Positions 1 through 11,309 of a stretch of 15,120 nucleotides of DNA are shown piece after piece; within the stretch, counting starts at the first letter, position 1, and each line of letters starts with the position of its first letter. The DNA is taken from assembly GCA_031255655.1 (NCBI GenBank), contig JAIRSB010000080.1, positions 1 to 15,120 on the forward strand, given 5' to 3'. The notes beneath the pieces are model-generated. The model worked only from the letters and a program-made list of their open reading frames with translations, was not told where the DNA came from and did not search any database. Source of the stretch: Spirochaetaceae bacterium. Lineage in GTDB: Bacteria > Spirochaetota > Spirochaetia > Treponematales > Breznakiellaceae. The translations under genes and the position numbers were made by a program.

Positions 1-4067
<4,067 letters not shown>

Positions 4068-4177
4068 ACTAACCCTCCTAAGGTCGTTTGACTTTGACTT
4101 GTCCAATAACCCGCGTGGTTACAAGCCTTCAAGAAGCGCGAGCAAAAAAGCCCGCACCCTGCTATTTTTCACCCGCA

Positions 4178-4221
4178 CCGTTTACGGTACGTCCCTCATA
4201 CTGGCGATACACCGTAAACGG
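4178..4221 (-). repeat. Inverted repeat in the rpoB-rpoC gap
   Basis: Two perfect 11-nt arms, CCGTTTACGGT (4178-4188) and ACCGTAAACGG (4211-4221), are separated by 22 nt. Each arm is itself nearly palindromic (CCGT-TT-ACGG). The repeat lies between the rpoB stop (4238) and the rpoC SD (about 4072-4079) in a 170-nt spacer with no credible gene. No T-tract follows on the minus strand, so it is not a standard terminator. A processing or pausing hairpin, or a protein-binding site, are the likelier readings. Confidence 0.7.
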
Positions 4222-4237
4222 CTGTTGTGAAACATTA

Positions 4238-7200
4238 TCAGAAATTCGATCCCGCCCGCGTAATCAACTCTTCATCACGTTCAGTAAGCGGTATCTGCTT
4301 GTCTTTTTCATCGTATATCGTCATATCAAGCGCGAGGCCGCGAAGTTCCTGCACTAAAACATTGAAAGATTCAGGAATGCCAGCAGTCGTTGAAGGCTCT
4401 CCCTTAACTATCGCCTCATAAATCTTGGAACGCCCCGTCATATCATCCGATTTTATCGTCAAAAGCTCCTGCAAAGTGTTCGCCGCGCCGTAGGCTTCCA
4501 ACGCCCACACCTCCATCTCACCGAGCCGCTGCCCGCCGAACTGAGCCTTACCGCCCAGCGGCTGCTGAGTAACCAGAGAATATGGCCCGGTAGAGCGAGC
4601 GTGCATCTTGTCATCAACAAGATGGTGCAATTTAAGGAAGTATATCACACCGCAAAATATCGGATTGATGAAAGGCTCACCGGTGCGTCCGTCCCGCAAA
4701 ATCGTCTTCGAGTTAGACGGAAGCTCCGCTTCTTTCAGTTTTTCCTCAATCTGTTCCGCAGAAGGCGACTGGAAAACAGGCGCGGAATACCATTCATTCA
4801 GAGCCACCCCCGCCCAGCCAAGTTCCGTTTCGAGCAACTGGCCAATGTTCATGCGGCTAGGAACACCGAGCGGAGTAAGGCAAAGGTCAAGCGGAGTGCC
4901 GTCTTCCATGTAGGGCATATCCTCTTCCGGCAGAATTCTGGCGACAACGCCTTTGTTGCCGTGCCGTCCCGCCATCTTATCACCCTCGCGGAGCTTGCGT
5001 TTGGCGGCAATCAGCACCTTAACCATCTCGTCAACGCCGGGGTTTAGGTCATCACCCTCTCCACGGCGCAAACGCTGAATATCTATCACCGTGCCGTCAA
5101 CCCCGTGAGGGGCGCGCAGTGACGAATCGCGCACTTCCTTCGCTTTCTCGCCGAAAATCGAGTTTAGAAGCTTAAACTCAGGCGTGGTCTCGGTTTCACT
5201 TTTCGGCGTAACCTTGCCGACCAAAATATCGCCGTCCCGCACCTTCGCACCGACACAAATTATACCCTCGGCGTCCAGACTGTCGAGGCTTTTTTCGCTC
5301 GCGTTAGGAATATCGCGAGTTATCTTTTCCGGCCCCAGCTTAGTTTCGCGCACCTCTGTTATGAATTCCTTGATGTGTATAGAAGTGAACATATCGTCTT
5401 TAACAACCCGCCGGGAAATCAGGATGGAATCCTCATAATTGTAGCCGTTCCACGGCATAAAACCGACAAGCACATTGCGGCCAAGAGCCAATTCTCCGCC
5501 GTCCGTCGCCGGGCCGTCCGCGATTACCTGCCCCTCAGTGATTTTATCACCTTCCGCCACCAACGGACGCTGATTGTAGCAAGTATCCTGATTAGTGCGC
5601 TGAAACTTTATCAACGGATAACGGTCTATATCACCTTCGTTATCGCAAACCTCCGGCTTAACCTCGATTAACGACGCCGTAACGCGCTTAACAAGCCCGG
5701 CGCGCCGCGCTTTAACCAGAACACCCGAATCGTAAGCGCATTTACTCTCCATGCCCGTACCGACACGCGGCGCTTCCGGGAAAACCAGAGGCACGGCCTG
5801 CCGCTGCATATTGGAACCCATCAAAGCGCGGTTCGCGTCGTCGTGTTCAAGAAACGGAATAAGGCTCGCCGAAACAGAGATTATCTGCTTGGGTGAAACG
5901 TCCATGTATTGCAAATCCTCCGGCGCGCGCGTGGTATAATCACCCTGCCTCCTGCACGAAACCTGCCGGTCGGAAAAAGAGCCGTCCTTGTTCAACTTGG
6001 CGGAAGCCTGCGCTATGTAATACTTGTCTTCCTCAATCGCGGAAAGATACTCAACCTGATCCGTGGCCTTTCCTTTTACAACCTTGCGATACGGCGTCTC
6101 CAAAAACCCGTAATCATTCACCTTTGTGTAGTTTGCAAGCGAGACTATAAGACCAATATTCGGACCTTCCGGCGTCTCTATCGGGCACATCCTGCCGTAG
6201 TGCGTATAATGAACGTCGCGCACCTCGAAACCAGCGCGGTCGCGTGAAAGACCGCCCGGCCCCAGCGCGTTAAGACGCCGTTTGTGCGTAAGCTCAGCCA
6301 GCGGGTTCACCTGATCCATAAATTGGGACAACTGACTTGAACCGAAAAATTCTTTTATCGCCGCAACCAAGGGCTTTATAGAAATTATATCCTGCGGCTT
6401 TATCGTGTCGGTCTCTTTAAGAGACATACGCTCGCGGGCAATACGTTCCATGCGGCTGAACGCGGTTTTGATGATGTTTGACATCAGTTCGCCCACAGAA
6501 CGGACGCGGCGGTTGCCCAGATGGTCAATATCGTCCGCGTTTTCGTCCCCCGCGTACACCTTAATAAGAAACTTCATCGTGGCGATGATGTCCGCCCTCG
6601 TTAAGATAGTCTCCTTCAGCGGCGGTTCGTGATCAAATTTCCTGTTTAGCTTGTAACGCCCCACACGCCCCAAATCGTAACGCCGCGAGGTAAAAAACAT
6701 ACTAGTAAGGTCTTTTTTAGCCTGCTCCACCGTTACCGATTCGCCGGGGGCAAGCACGGAATAAACATGAGCCAAAGCCTCCTCTTCGGAAGGCTCGTCA
6801 TTCGCCTTGTTTTCGCAGGGAAATTTGATAGCCTCACGCTCAAAACAATTTATCAGAATATCGGAATTAAGAGAATTTGGAGCATCGAAATCAATCAACT
6901 TGATTTCAGTAATCCCGTTAGCCAAAAGCTCGTCAATATCATGCGGATGCAGTTTTTCTCCGGCGGCATGCAACTTTTTAGAAGCGCCTTCCTCGTCTTT
7001 CGCTTCAGGATTATCGACCCAAACAGGAGCGGCCAGCACCCGCCCCGTAAAACGCTCGCGTGTTTCATCGTCGTCTTTTATTGCACAAGTTTCGACAGTG
7101 TAGAAAACCTTGATGATATCCTCGCGGCTCGAAAAACCCAGAGCGCGTAAAAATATAGTGCCAAGAATACGCTTTTTGCGGTCGACTTTGGCGTAAATAA

Positions 7201-7783
7201 GCTCACGCTTCGGGTCAATCTCGAATTCCAGCCATGAGCCGCGGTAAGGAATTATGCGGGAAGAAAAAAGCCCCTTTTCGTGGCAAAAAATAACGCCGGG
7301 CGAGCGGTGTATTTGCGAGACAACCACACGTTCCGCGCCGTTTATGATGAACGTTCCGCGCTCAGTCATAAGCGGAATATCACCCATATATATATCTTTT
7401 TGCCGAATTTCCCCCGTCGATTTGAAAATCAGGTTTACACGCGCTTTAAGAGAGACCGAATAAGTCAAACCCTTCTGCTTGCATTCCTGTTCCGTGAATT
7501 TTATGCCGGAGTCATCAAGCGTATAATGGTCAAAACTCAGTGACATCTCGTCATCGGAGCTGTTTATGGGAAAAATAGACCTAAACGCCTCCTCAAGCCC
7601 CTGCGCTTTGAGCGGCTCGCCCGCAAGCAGTGCGCGCCTTTGCAAAAAACTTTCGTAAGACTCGGTCTGGATATCTATAAGATTAGGAAGATCCATTACA
7701 TCTTTGATGTCCTTGCCTACATATTTACGCTGTTTTTTGCGTATTTTCCCTGCTTTTCCGCTTTTTTCTTTGACTGCCGCCAT
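4238..7783 (-). CDS. rpoB: DNA-directed RNA polymerase subunit beta
   Basis: Second-largest RNA polymerase subunit, 1181 aa, forming the active-site cleft with beta' and the binding site for rifamycins. The rifampicin region is plain: GSSQLSQFMDQVNPLAELTH followed by KRRLNALGPGG. Asn505 occupies the E. coli Ser531 position; the equivalents of Gln513, Asp516, His526 and Arg529 are unchanged. Downstream, GYNYEDSILISRR and GDKMAGRHGNKGVV give the active-site acidic pair and lysines (K936 and K944, matching E. coli K1065 and K1073). The segment between SLRAPHGVDGTVIDIQ and GDDLNPGVDEMVKV is short, so the roughly 100-residue SI2 insertion of E. coli is absent. That explains most of the length difference from E. 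coli (1342 aa). The start has a G-rich SD (GGGGGG). The basic N-terminus (KSGKAGKIRKKQRK) precedes the conserved DLPNLIDIQ. Confidence 0.99.
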   Translation of the reverse strand: MAAVKEKSGKAGKIRKKQRKYVGKDIKDVMDLPNLIDIQTESYESFLQRRALLAGEPLKAQGLEEAFRSIFPINSSDDEMSLSFDHYTLDDSGIKFTEQECKQKGLTYSVSLKARVNLIFKSTGEIRQKDIYMGDIPLMTERGTFIINGAERVVVSQIHRSPGVIFCHEKGLFSSRIIPYRGSWLEFEIDPKRELIYAKVDRKKRILGTIFLRALGFSSREDIIKVFYTVETCAIKDDDETRERFTGRVLAAPVWVDNPEAKDEEGASKKLHAAGEKLHPHDIDELLANGITEIKLIDFDAPNSLNSDILINCFEREAIKFPCENKANDEPSEEEALAHVYSVLAPGESVTVEQAKKDLTSMFFTSRRYDLGRVGRYKLNRKFDHEPPLKETILTRADIIATMKFLIKVYAGDENADDIDHLGNRRVRSVGELMSNIIKTAFSRMERIARERMSLKETDTIKPQDIISIKPLVAAIKEFFGSSQLSQFMDQVNPLAELTHKRRLNALGPGGLSRDRAGFEVRDVHYTHYGRMCPIETPEGPNIGLIVSLANYTKVNDYGFLETPYRKVVKGKATDQVEYLSAIEEDKYYIAQASAKLNKDGSFSDRQVSCRRQGDYTTRAPEDLQYMDVSPKQIISVSASLIPFLEHDDANRALMGSNMQRQAVPLVFPEAPRVGTGMESKCAYDSGVLVKARRAGLVKRVTASLIEVKPEVCDNEGDIDRYPLIKFQRTNQDTCYNQRPLVAEGDKITEGQVIADGPATDGGELALGRNVLVGFMPWNGYNYEDSILISRRVVKDDMFTSIHIKEFITEVRETKLGPEKITRDIPNASEKSLDSLDAEGIICVGAKVRDGDILVGKVTPKSETETTPEFKLLNSIFGEKAKEVRDSSLRAPHGVDGTVIDIQRLRRGEGDDLNPGVDEMVKVLIAAKRKLREGDKMAGRHGNKGVVARILPEEDMPYMEDGTPLDLCLTPLGVPSRMNIGQLLETELGWAGVALNEWYSAPVFQSPSAEQIEEKLKEAELPSNSKTILRDGRTGEPFINPIFCGVIYFLKLHHLVDDKMHARSTGPYSLVTQQPLGGKAQFGGQRLGEMEVWALEAYGAANTLQELLTIKSDDMTGRSKIYEAIVKGEPSTTAGIPESFNVLVQELRGLALDMTIYDEKDKQIPLTERDEELITRAGSNF

Positions 7784-7812
7784 AATACCCCCCGATAACT
7801 AAAAATTTAAAC

Positions 7813-7847
7813 AACGCTGAAAAACGCGAAGCGCGTTTTTCAGCGTT
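7813..7847 (-). repeat. Perfect 16-bp hairpin between rplL and rpoB
   Basis: The arms AACGCTGAAAAACGCG (7813-7828) and its exact reverse complement (7832-7847) leave a 3-nt loop. It ends about 30 nt upstream of the rpoB start. On the minus strand it is followed by an interrupted T-rich run (TTGTTTAAATTTTTAG), so partial termination is possible. The position matches the rplL-rpoB attenuator and RNase III site known from E. coli; the function here is inferred. Confidence 0.75.
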
Positions 7848-7891
7848 ATATCGAGCCTGCTTCAAAACACGGGCAGGTTTTCACAGACTCA

Positions 7892-7926
7892 CGCGGTTTC
7901 TCCGTAAAATAACTAGAGAAACCGCG
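7892..7926 (-). repeat. 11-bp inverted repeat between rplL and rpoB
   Basis: The arms CGCGGTTTCTC (7892-7902) and GAGAAACCGCG (7916-7926) are exact reverse complements with a 13-nt AT-rich loop. It is the first of two strong hairpins met by polymerase leaving rplL. No T-tract follows it on the minus strand, so it is more likely an RNA-processing or folding element than a terminator. The rest of this 255-nt gap (7784-8038) shows no credible ORF. Confidence 0.65.
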
Positions 7927-8038
7927 AAATTGCAACCCGTAACAAACATACAGACCCCGCGATGAAATAACGCGATTTTTCTACTTACGTTATCAAACAC
8001 ACGGCGCCCGATGCCTGTTTTATCAAATAAGCCGGATT

Positions 8039-8428
8039 TTACTGAATTTCCACCGTGCCGCCCGCGTCTGTAACGGACTTCTTGATCTTTTCGGCTTCTT
8101 CTTTGGGGATGTTTTCTTTGATAGGCTTAGGAGCGCCCTCTACCAAGTCCTTTGCTTCCTTCAAACCCAGACCCGTAACGGCGCGAACTTCTTTGATGAC
8201 CGCGATTTTTTTGGATTCATCAAAAGATTTAAGCGTAACAGTGAACTCCGTCTTTTCCTCCGCAGGCGCGGCACCCGCGCCGGGCGCCGCGCCAACCGCC
8301 GCTACCGCCACCGGCGCGGCCGCCGACACCCCGAATTTCTCCTCCATCGCCTTGACCAGTTCCGACACCTCAAGAACGGTCATAGAAGCTATCGCCTCTA
8401 AAATTTGATCTGTTGTAAGTGCTGCCAT
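8039..8428 (-). CDS. rplL: 50S ribosomal protein L7/L12
   Basis: Stalk protein of the large ribosomal subunit, present as dimers bound to L10, which recruits and stimulates translation factors. It is 129 aa, the usual length is about 120-130. Residues 1 to about 33 form the helical dimerisation domain (LTTDQILEAIASMTVLEVSELVKAMEEKFGV, split here only by reading). An Ala/Pro/Gly hinge follows (about 34-58), then the globular C-terminal domain with EKTEFTVTL, the VIKEVRAVTGLGLKEAKDLVE factor-binding helix region and the closing GGTVEIQ. The start is set by a good SD (GAGGAG) nine bases upstream. It is separated from rplJ by a 199-nt structured gap and from rpoB by 255 nt, so its mRNA level may be set separately from that of the polymerase genes. 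High L12 dosage is normal for this operon. Confidence 0.98.
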   Translation of the reverse strand: MAALTTDQILEAIASMTVLEVSELVKAMEEKFGVSAAAPVAVAAVGAAPGAGAAPAEEKTEFTVTLKSFDESKKIAVIKEVRAVTGLGLKEAKDLVEGAPKPIKENIPKEEAEKIKKSVTDAGGTVEIQ

Positions 8429-8454
8429 ATTATCTTCTCCTCATTAACTATATT

Positions 8455-8478
8455 GCGCGTTTCATACAAAACACGCGC
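8455..8478 (-). repeat. Short hairpin upstream of the rplL ribosome binding site
   Basis: GCGCGT (8455-8460) and ACGCGC (8473-8478) can pair across 12 nt. The hairpin lies just upstream of the rplL SD in the minus-strand mRNA. It could help expose or shield the start region. The stem is short, so this is a weak call. Confidence 0.4.
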
Positions 8479-8555
8479 GGACAAGCCGCTAAACCGGCAG
8501 GACGACAGCCGCGAAAATTTCGCTTGAAAGCCTGGCGGTTACTACCCAATTTTTA

Positions 8556-8584
8556 CACTCCGCCGCGTTTCACGCGGCGGAGTG
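8556..8584 (-). repeat. Perfect 13-bp GC-rich hairpin between rplJ and rplL
   Basis: The arms CACTCCGCCGCGT (8556-8568) and ACGCGGCGGAGTG (8572-8584) leave a 3-nt loop. It begins 44 nt after the rplJ stop. On the minus strand it is followed by TAAAAATTGGG, so it lacks the T-tract of an intrinsic terminator. A stable 3' end shield for upstream mRNA or a processing site fits better. Smaller hairpins also lie at 8485-8498 and 8511-8523, so the gap as a whole is highly structured. Confidence 0.75.
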
Positions 8585-8627
8585 CCCGCACCCTCGAAGA
8601 CAAATCTTACGACGGCGTGGACACACT

Positions 8628-9182
8628 CTAGGCCGCCTCGCCCTTTTTGTCCGCGACAGCCTTAAGCGTGCGGACAAGCCGTGACGGAATATCGTTTAAC
8701 GCCGCGGCCAAATTCCGCGCCGGAGCGTTCATCACGGACATCAACATGGAAACAAGCTCCAGCTTGCCCGGCAGCTTGGAAAACGCCTCAGTCTGCTTCG
8801 CGTCATAGACACCGCCTGACACAAGAGCGCCCTTAACAATGAGCGCGGGCGCGTCTTTAGCAAACTCAAACAGAATTTTAGCCACCTCGTTCGCGTCGTT
8901 TGGAGCCACCGCAACAGCCGTGGGCCCCGTAAAAAACGACGAAACGCCCGGAACAGAAAGCTCTTCAAACGCAATACGGGCAAAATTGTTTTTTACCACT
9001 TTGTAAGCAGCGTTTTTGTCCCGCAATTGCTTACGCAAATCCGTTATCTGCGCAACCGTTAAACCACGATATTCGGTAAAAATAAAATCGTTTTCAGCGC
9101 CGCCTTCGCCCTGAAAAACACTTTTCATTACCGCTATCGACTTAGTCTTATATTCCTGTATTTTTTTAGCCGCTATCGCCAT
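8628..9182 (-). CDS. rplJ: 50S ribosomal protein L10
   Basis: Base of the ribosomal stalk: the N-terminal domain binds 23S rRNA together with L11, and the C-terminal helix carries L7/L12 dimers. 184 aa. Family features visible: FTEYRGLTVAQITDLRKQLR near residues 35-54, the YKVVKNNFARIAF segment, FFTGPTAVAVA, and a long C-terminal helical tail ending LKAVADKKGEAA. The start is fixed by an AGGAG SD that overlaps the rplA stop, eight bases after rplA ends, so the two are probably translationally coupled. In E. coli the L10-L12 complex represses translation by binding a leader before rplJ. Here there is almost no such leader, so any similar site would have to lie within rplA or in the rplJ-rplL gap. 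Confidence 0.98.
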   Translation of the reverse strand: MAIAAKKIQEYKTKSIAVMKSVFQGEGGAENDFIFTEYRGLTVAQITDLRKQLRDKNAAYKVVKNNFARIAFEELSVPGVSSFFTGPTAVAVAPNDANEVAKILFEFAKDAPALIVKGALVSGGVYDAKQTEAFSKLPGKLELVSMLMSVMNAPARNLAAALNDIPSRLVRTLKAVADKKGEAA

Positions 9183-9190
9183 ATCAACTC

Positions 9191-9871
9191 CTAATTATCG
9201 CCGGTAACGGAGACCCAAACACCGGGACCCATCGTTGAGGCAAGAGAAATACTTTGAACAAAATCGCCCTTAGCGTCCACCGGCTTTTTGCGCCGCACTT
9301 CGCTTACAATAGCCTTCGCGTTTTCGGCGATTTTATCCGCGTCCATCGAAACCTTTCCAACCGCAAGATGCACAACACCAGTTTTGTCGGCGCGGAACTC
9401 AACCCGCCCCTTTTTCAACTCGGAAAGAGCGCCCTTTAAGTCAAAAGTTACCGTGCCGGTCTTGGGATTCGGCATCAAACCGCGCCGCCCAAGCACCATA
9501 CCCAACTTACCCACATCCTTCATCATGTCCGGCGTAGCAACCGCCACATCAAAATCGAGCCATCCGCCCTTTATTTTGTCTATAAGCTCGTCGCCGCCCG
9601 CGAAAGCCGCGCCCGCCTCTTTCGCTTCGGACTCCTTTTCTGCCTTGCAGAAAACAAGCACACGCTTTTCACCACGAAACTGATGCGGAAGCACCATCGT
9701 ATCACGCACCGTTTGACTCTTTTTAAGATTGAGCTTTACAGAAATATCTTTCGTTTCATCGAATTTAGCGAAAGCAAGCAATTTGACCGTTTCCGCCGCC
9801 TTTGTAAAATCAAGAACAGCCTCCGCGTCATATTTTTTTAAGGCTTCGCGGTATTTTTTTCCATGCTTCAT
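9191..9871 (-). CDS. rplA: 50S ribosomal protein L1
   Basis: Forms the mobile L1 stalk at the E site and helps release deacylated tRNA; in many bacteria it also represses its own operon by binding mRNA. 226 aa, close to the usual 225-235. Diagnostic segments: the FDETKDISVKLNL strand, the central MLGRRGLMPNPKTGTVT-type motif (read here as VLGRRGLMPNPKTGTVT), the VEFRADKTGVVHLAVGK strand and the closing SLASTMGPGVWV. The start ATG overlaps the rplK stop as ATGA, with an SD (AGAGGTGG) inside the end of rplK. The short N-terminus (MKHGKKYREALKKYD) resembles treponemal L1 as I remember it. Confidence 0.98.
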   Translation of the reverse strand: MKHGKKYREALKKYDAEAVLDFTKAAETVKLLAFAKFDETKDISVKLNLKKSQTVRDTMVLPHQFRGEKRVLVFCKAEKESEAKEAGAAFAGGDELIDKIKGGWLDFDVAVATPDMMKDVGKLGMVLGRRGLMPNPKTGTVTFDLKGALSELKKGRVEFRADKTGVVHLAVGKVSMDADKIAENAKAIVSEVRRKKPVDAKGDFVQSISLASTMGPGVWVSVTGDN

Positions 9872-10299
9872 TTTTCCACCTCTACGCCCATAGAACGCGC
9901 CGTACCGGCTATTATCTTAACAGCGCCCGGCAAATCCACTGCGGAAAGATCCGGCATCTTTAACTTAGCTATCTCCTCCAGCTTGGGCCTCGATATTTTG
10001 CCCACTTTAACCTTATGCGACTCCGCCGAACCCTTTTCCAGACCGGCAGCCTTTTTTATCAGCACCGCCGCCGGAGGCGTTTTTAAGATAAACGTAAACG
10101 ATTTATCCTGATAAACAGTGATAACAGCCGGTATCACCAAACCGGGTTCCATGTTCTTCGTCCTGTCATTAAACTGCTGGACGAATTGCGGCGCGCTTAC
10201 GCCGTGCGGCCCAAGCGCGGGGCCTACAGGCGGCGCCGGTGTAGCCTTACCCGCCGGACATTGCACCTTGATAAGCGCCGTTATCTTTTTCTTTGCCAT
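9868..10299 (-). CDS. rplK: 50S ribosomal protein L11
   Basis: Binds 23S rRNA in the GTPase-associated centre with L10, supports factor function and, where RelA is present, the stringent response. 143 aa, the normal length. The N-terminal domain has the proline-rich PPVGPALGPHGV loop (thiostrepton-region prolines) at about residues 23-34. The C-terminal RNA-binding domain has the FTFILKTPPAAVLIKKAAG signature at about 69-87, ending in AGTARSMGVEV. The SD (AAGGGAG) lies a few bases upstream. A 69-nt structured gap separates it from nusG; the 3' end overlaps rplA by 4 nt. Confidence 0.98.
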   Translation of the reverse strand: MAKKKITALIKVQCPAGKATPAPPVGPALGPHGVSAPQFVQQFNDRTKNMEPGLVIPAVITVYQDKSFTFILKTPPAAVLIKKAAGLEKGSAESHKVKVGKISRPKLEEIAKLKMPDLSAVDLPGAVKIIAGTARSMGVEVEK

Positions 10300-10311
10300 T
10301 ATATCTCCCTT

Positions 10312-10341
10312 GTAGTGCCAACGAGGATATCCCTCTCCTAC
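10312..10341 (-). promoter_or_regulatory. rplK: Candidate regulatory hairpin directly before the rplK SD
   Basis: In the minus-strand mRNA, GTAG (10341-10338) can pair with CTAC (10315-10312), and inside it GAGG (10335-10332) with CCTC (10326-10323). That gives two short helices joined by an asymmetric internal loop (GA opposite GTTGGCA). The structure abuts the rplK SD at 10305-10311. An asymmetric internal loop before rplK is where L1 would be expected to bind as an autorepressor; the match to a true L1 site is unproven. Confidence 0.35.
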
Positions 10342-10348
10342 ACGAACC

Positions 10349-10362
10349 GGCGGCTAGCCGCC
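10349..10362 (-). repeat. 14-bp perfect palindrome in the nusG-rplK gap
   Basis: GGCGGCTAGCCGCC is its own reverse complement. It can fold as a 5-bp GC stem with a CTAG loop. It lies 6 nt after the nusG stop and about 50 nt before rplK. No T-tract follows, so it is not a standard terminator. Confidence 0.6.
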
Positions 10363-10368
10363 AAGTCC

Positions 10369-10926
10369 CTATACTTTTTCCACCTGCATCAGGTCAACGT
10401 CAACAGGAGTGTTGCGACCAAAAATACCAACCATCACCTTCAATCTGTTCTTTTCCGCGTTCACTTCCTCAATAGTTCCGGTAAACGATTCGAACGGCCC
10501 GTCCGTTATCTTCACCTGCTCGCCCGCCGCGAAAGTCTGCCGCGTACGCGAAGGCCTTTCACCCTTAATCTCGCCCGCCCTCTGCAAAATAGCGCGCGCC
10601 TCGTCTGCGCTGAGCGGCTGCGGCTTTCTGACAGCCGGAGTGCAGACAAAACCCGTAACACCCTGAATAGCCCTAATCACGGAATTTGTCGCCTTCCAGT
10701 CAAGCTCCGGCAAATCCATTTCTATCAGCATATAACCGGGGTAAAACTTCCTTGTGAACGTCCGCTTTTTTCCGTCCTTAACCTCAACAACCTCTTCGGT
10801 GGGCGTTTTGACATCAAGAACTATTTCCTTATTCAATTCACCGGATTCCAGCATTAAGCGAATAGTTTTTTCGATTCGCTGCTCATAGCCCGAATAAACA
10901 TGGAGAACATACCAGCCAGCCGCCAT
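10369..10926 (-). CDS. nusG: Transcription termination/antitermination protein NusG
   Basis: Elongation factor that binds the beta' clamp and links RNA polymerase to Rho or the ribosome. 185 aa. The NGN domain spans about residues 3-115: GWYVLHVYSGYEQRIEKTI at the start, the KFYPGYMLIEMDL strand, and VIRAIQGVTGFVC. The KOW domain is at about 130-185: GEQVKITDGPFESFTGTIEEV, then LKVMVGIFGRNTPVDVDLMQVEKV, the classical ending. The start has a good SD (AAGGAAGG) that overlaps the secE stop, so secE and nusG look coupled. No extra insertion domain is present, unlike some lineages. Confidence 0.98.
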   Translation of the reverse strand: MAAGWYVLHVYSGYEQRIEKTIRLMLESGELNKEIVLDVKTPTEEVVEVKDGKKRTFTRKFYPGYMLIEMDLPELDWKATNSVIRAIQGVTGFVCTPAVRKPQPLSADEARAILQRAGEIKGERPSRTRQTFAAGEQVKITDGPFESFTGTIEEVNAEKNRLKVMVGIFGRNTPVDVDLMQVEKV

Positions 10927-10935
10927 AGACCTTCC

Positions 10936-11115
10936 TTAAAAAATAGCCTGAATGCCGAGCAGTAACAGCACGTCCACCAATCCAAGCACGGCGGCGATTA
11001 TAACTGTAGAGACGATAACCACTTTTACTGAACTAATCACATCTTCACGACTAGGCCATATAACTTTTTTTAGCTCAGCATACGACTCTTTAATAAATTT
11101 AACAATTTTACGCAT
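10936..11115 (-). CDS. secE: Preprotein translocase subunit SecE
   Basis: Small essential subunit of the SecYEG channel, clamping the two halves of SecY in the inner membrane. 59 aa, the short single-span type found in most bacteria outside the E. coli group. Residues 1-30 hold the amphipathic surface helix with the family hallmark ELKKVIWPSREDV. Residues about 31-56 form one transmembrane helix (VVIVSTVIIAAVLGLVDVLL). The ATG at 11115 has a GAGG SD. The stop falls inside the nusG SD. The position between tRNA-Trp and nusG is the standard location. Confidence 0.97.
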   Translation of the reverse strand: MRKIVKFIKESYAELKKVIWPSREDVISSVKVVIVSTVIIAAVLGLVDVLLLLGIQAIF

Positions 11116-11212
11116 TCGAACCTCGCAGAATTACCATCCTACATCTATCCTTATCCCATATTCAAGTGTTTGACGGACATAACCGGAAACGCGCAAACGC
11201 CCCTAATAAAGA

Positions 11213-11285
11213 CAGGCGCAGTAGGCTTCGAACCCACGACCTGCGGTTTTGGAGACCGCTGCTCTACCAACTGAGCTATACGCCT
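11213..11285 (-). tRNA. tRNA-Trp (anticodon CCA)
   Basis: 73 nt folding as a full cloverleaf. The acceptor stem AGGCGTA pairs with TGCGCCT (one G-T), the D stem is GCTC/GAGC, the anticodon stem GCGGT/ACCGC encloses loop CTCCAAA with anticodon CCA, and the T stem GTGGG/CCTAC encloses TTCGAAG. The discriminator base is G, as expected for bacterial tRNA-Trp. The 3' CCA is not encoded, so it must be added by CCA-transferase. It lies between rpmG and secE. Confidence 0.97.
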
Positions 11286-11309
11286 TAGATCATGAAAATT
11301 GCCGCAAAC

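Noticed and set aside
4171..4233. 17-codon minus-strand ORF in the rpoB-rpoC gap (ATGTTTCACAACAG...)
   Set aside because: It has no SD, is very short and is mostly made of the inverted repeat.
8556..8584. rplJ-rplL hairpin as an intrinsic terminator
   Set aside because: The minus-strand flank is TAAAAATTGGG, with no T-tract, and the plus-strand flank is CCCGCACC. It is listed as a structural repeat only.
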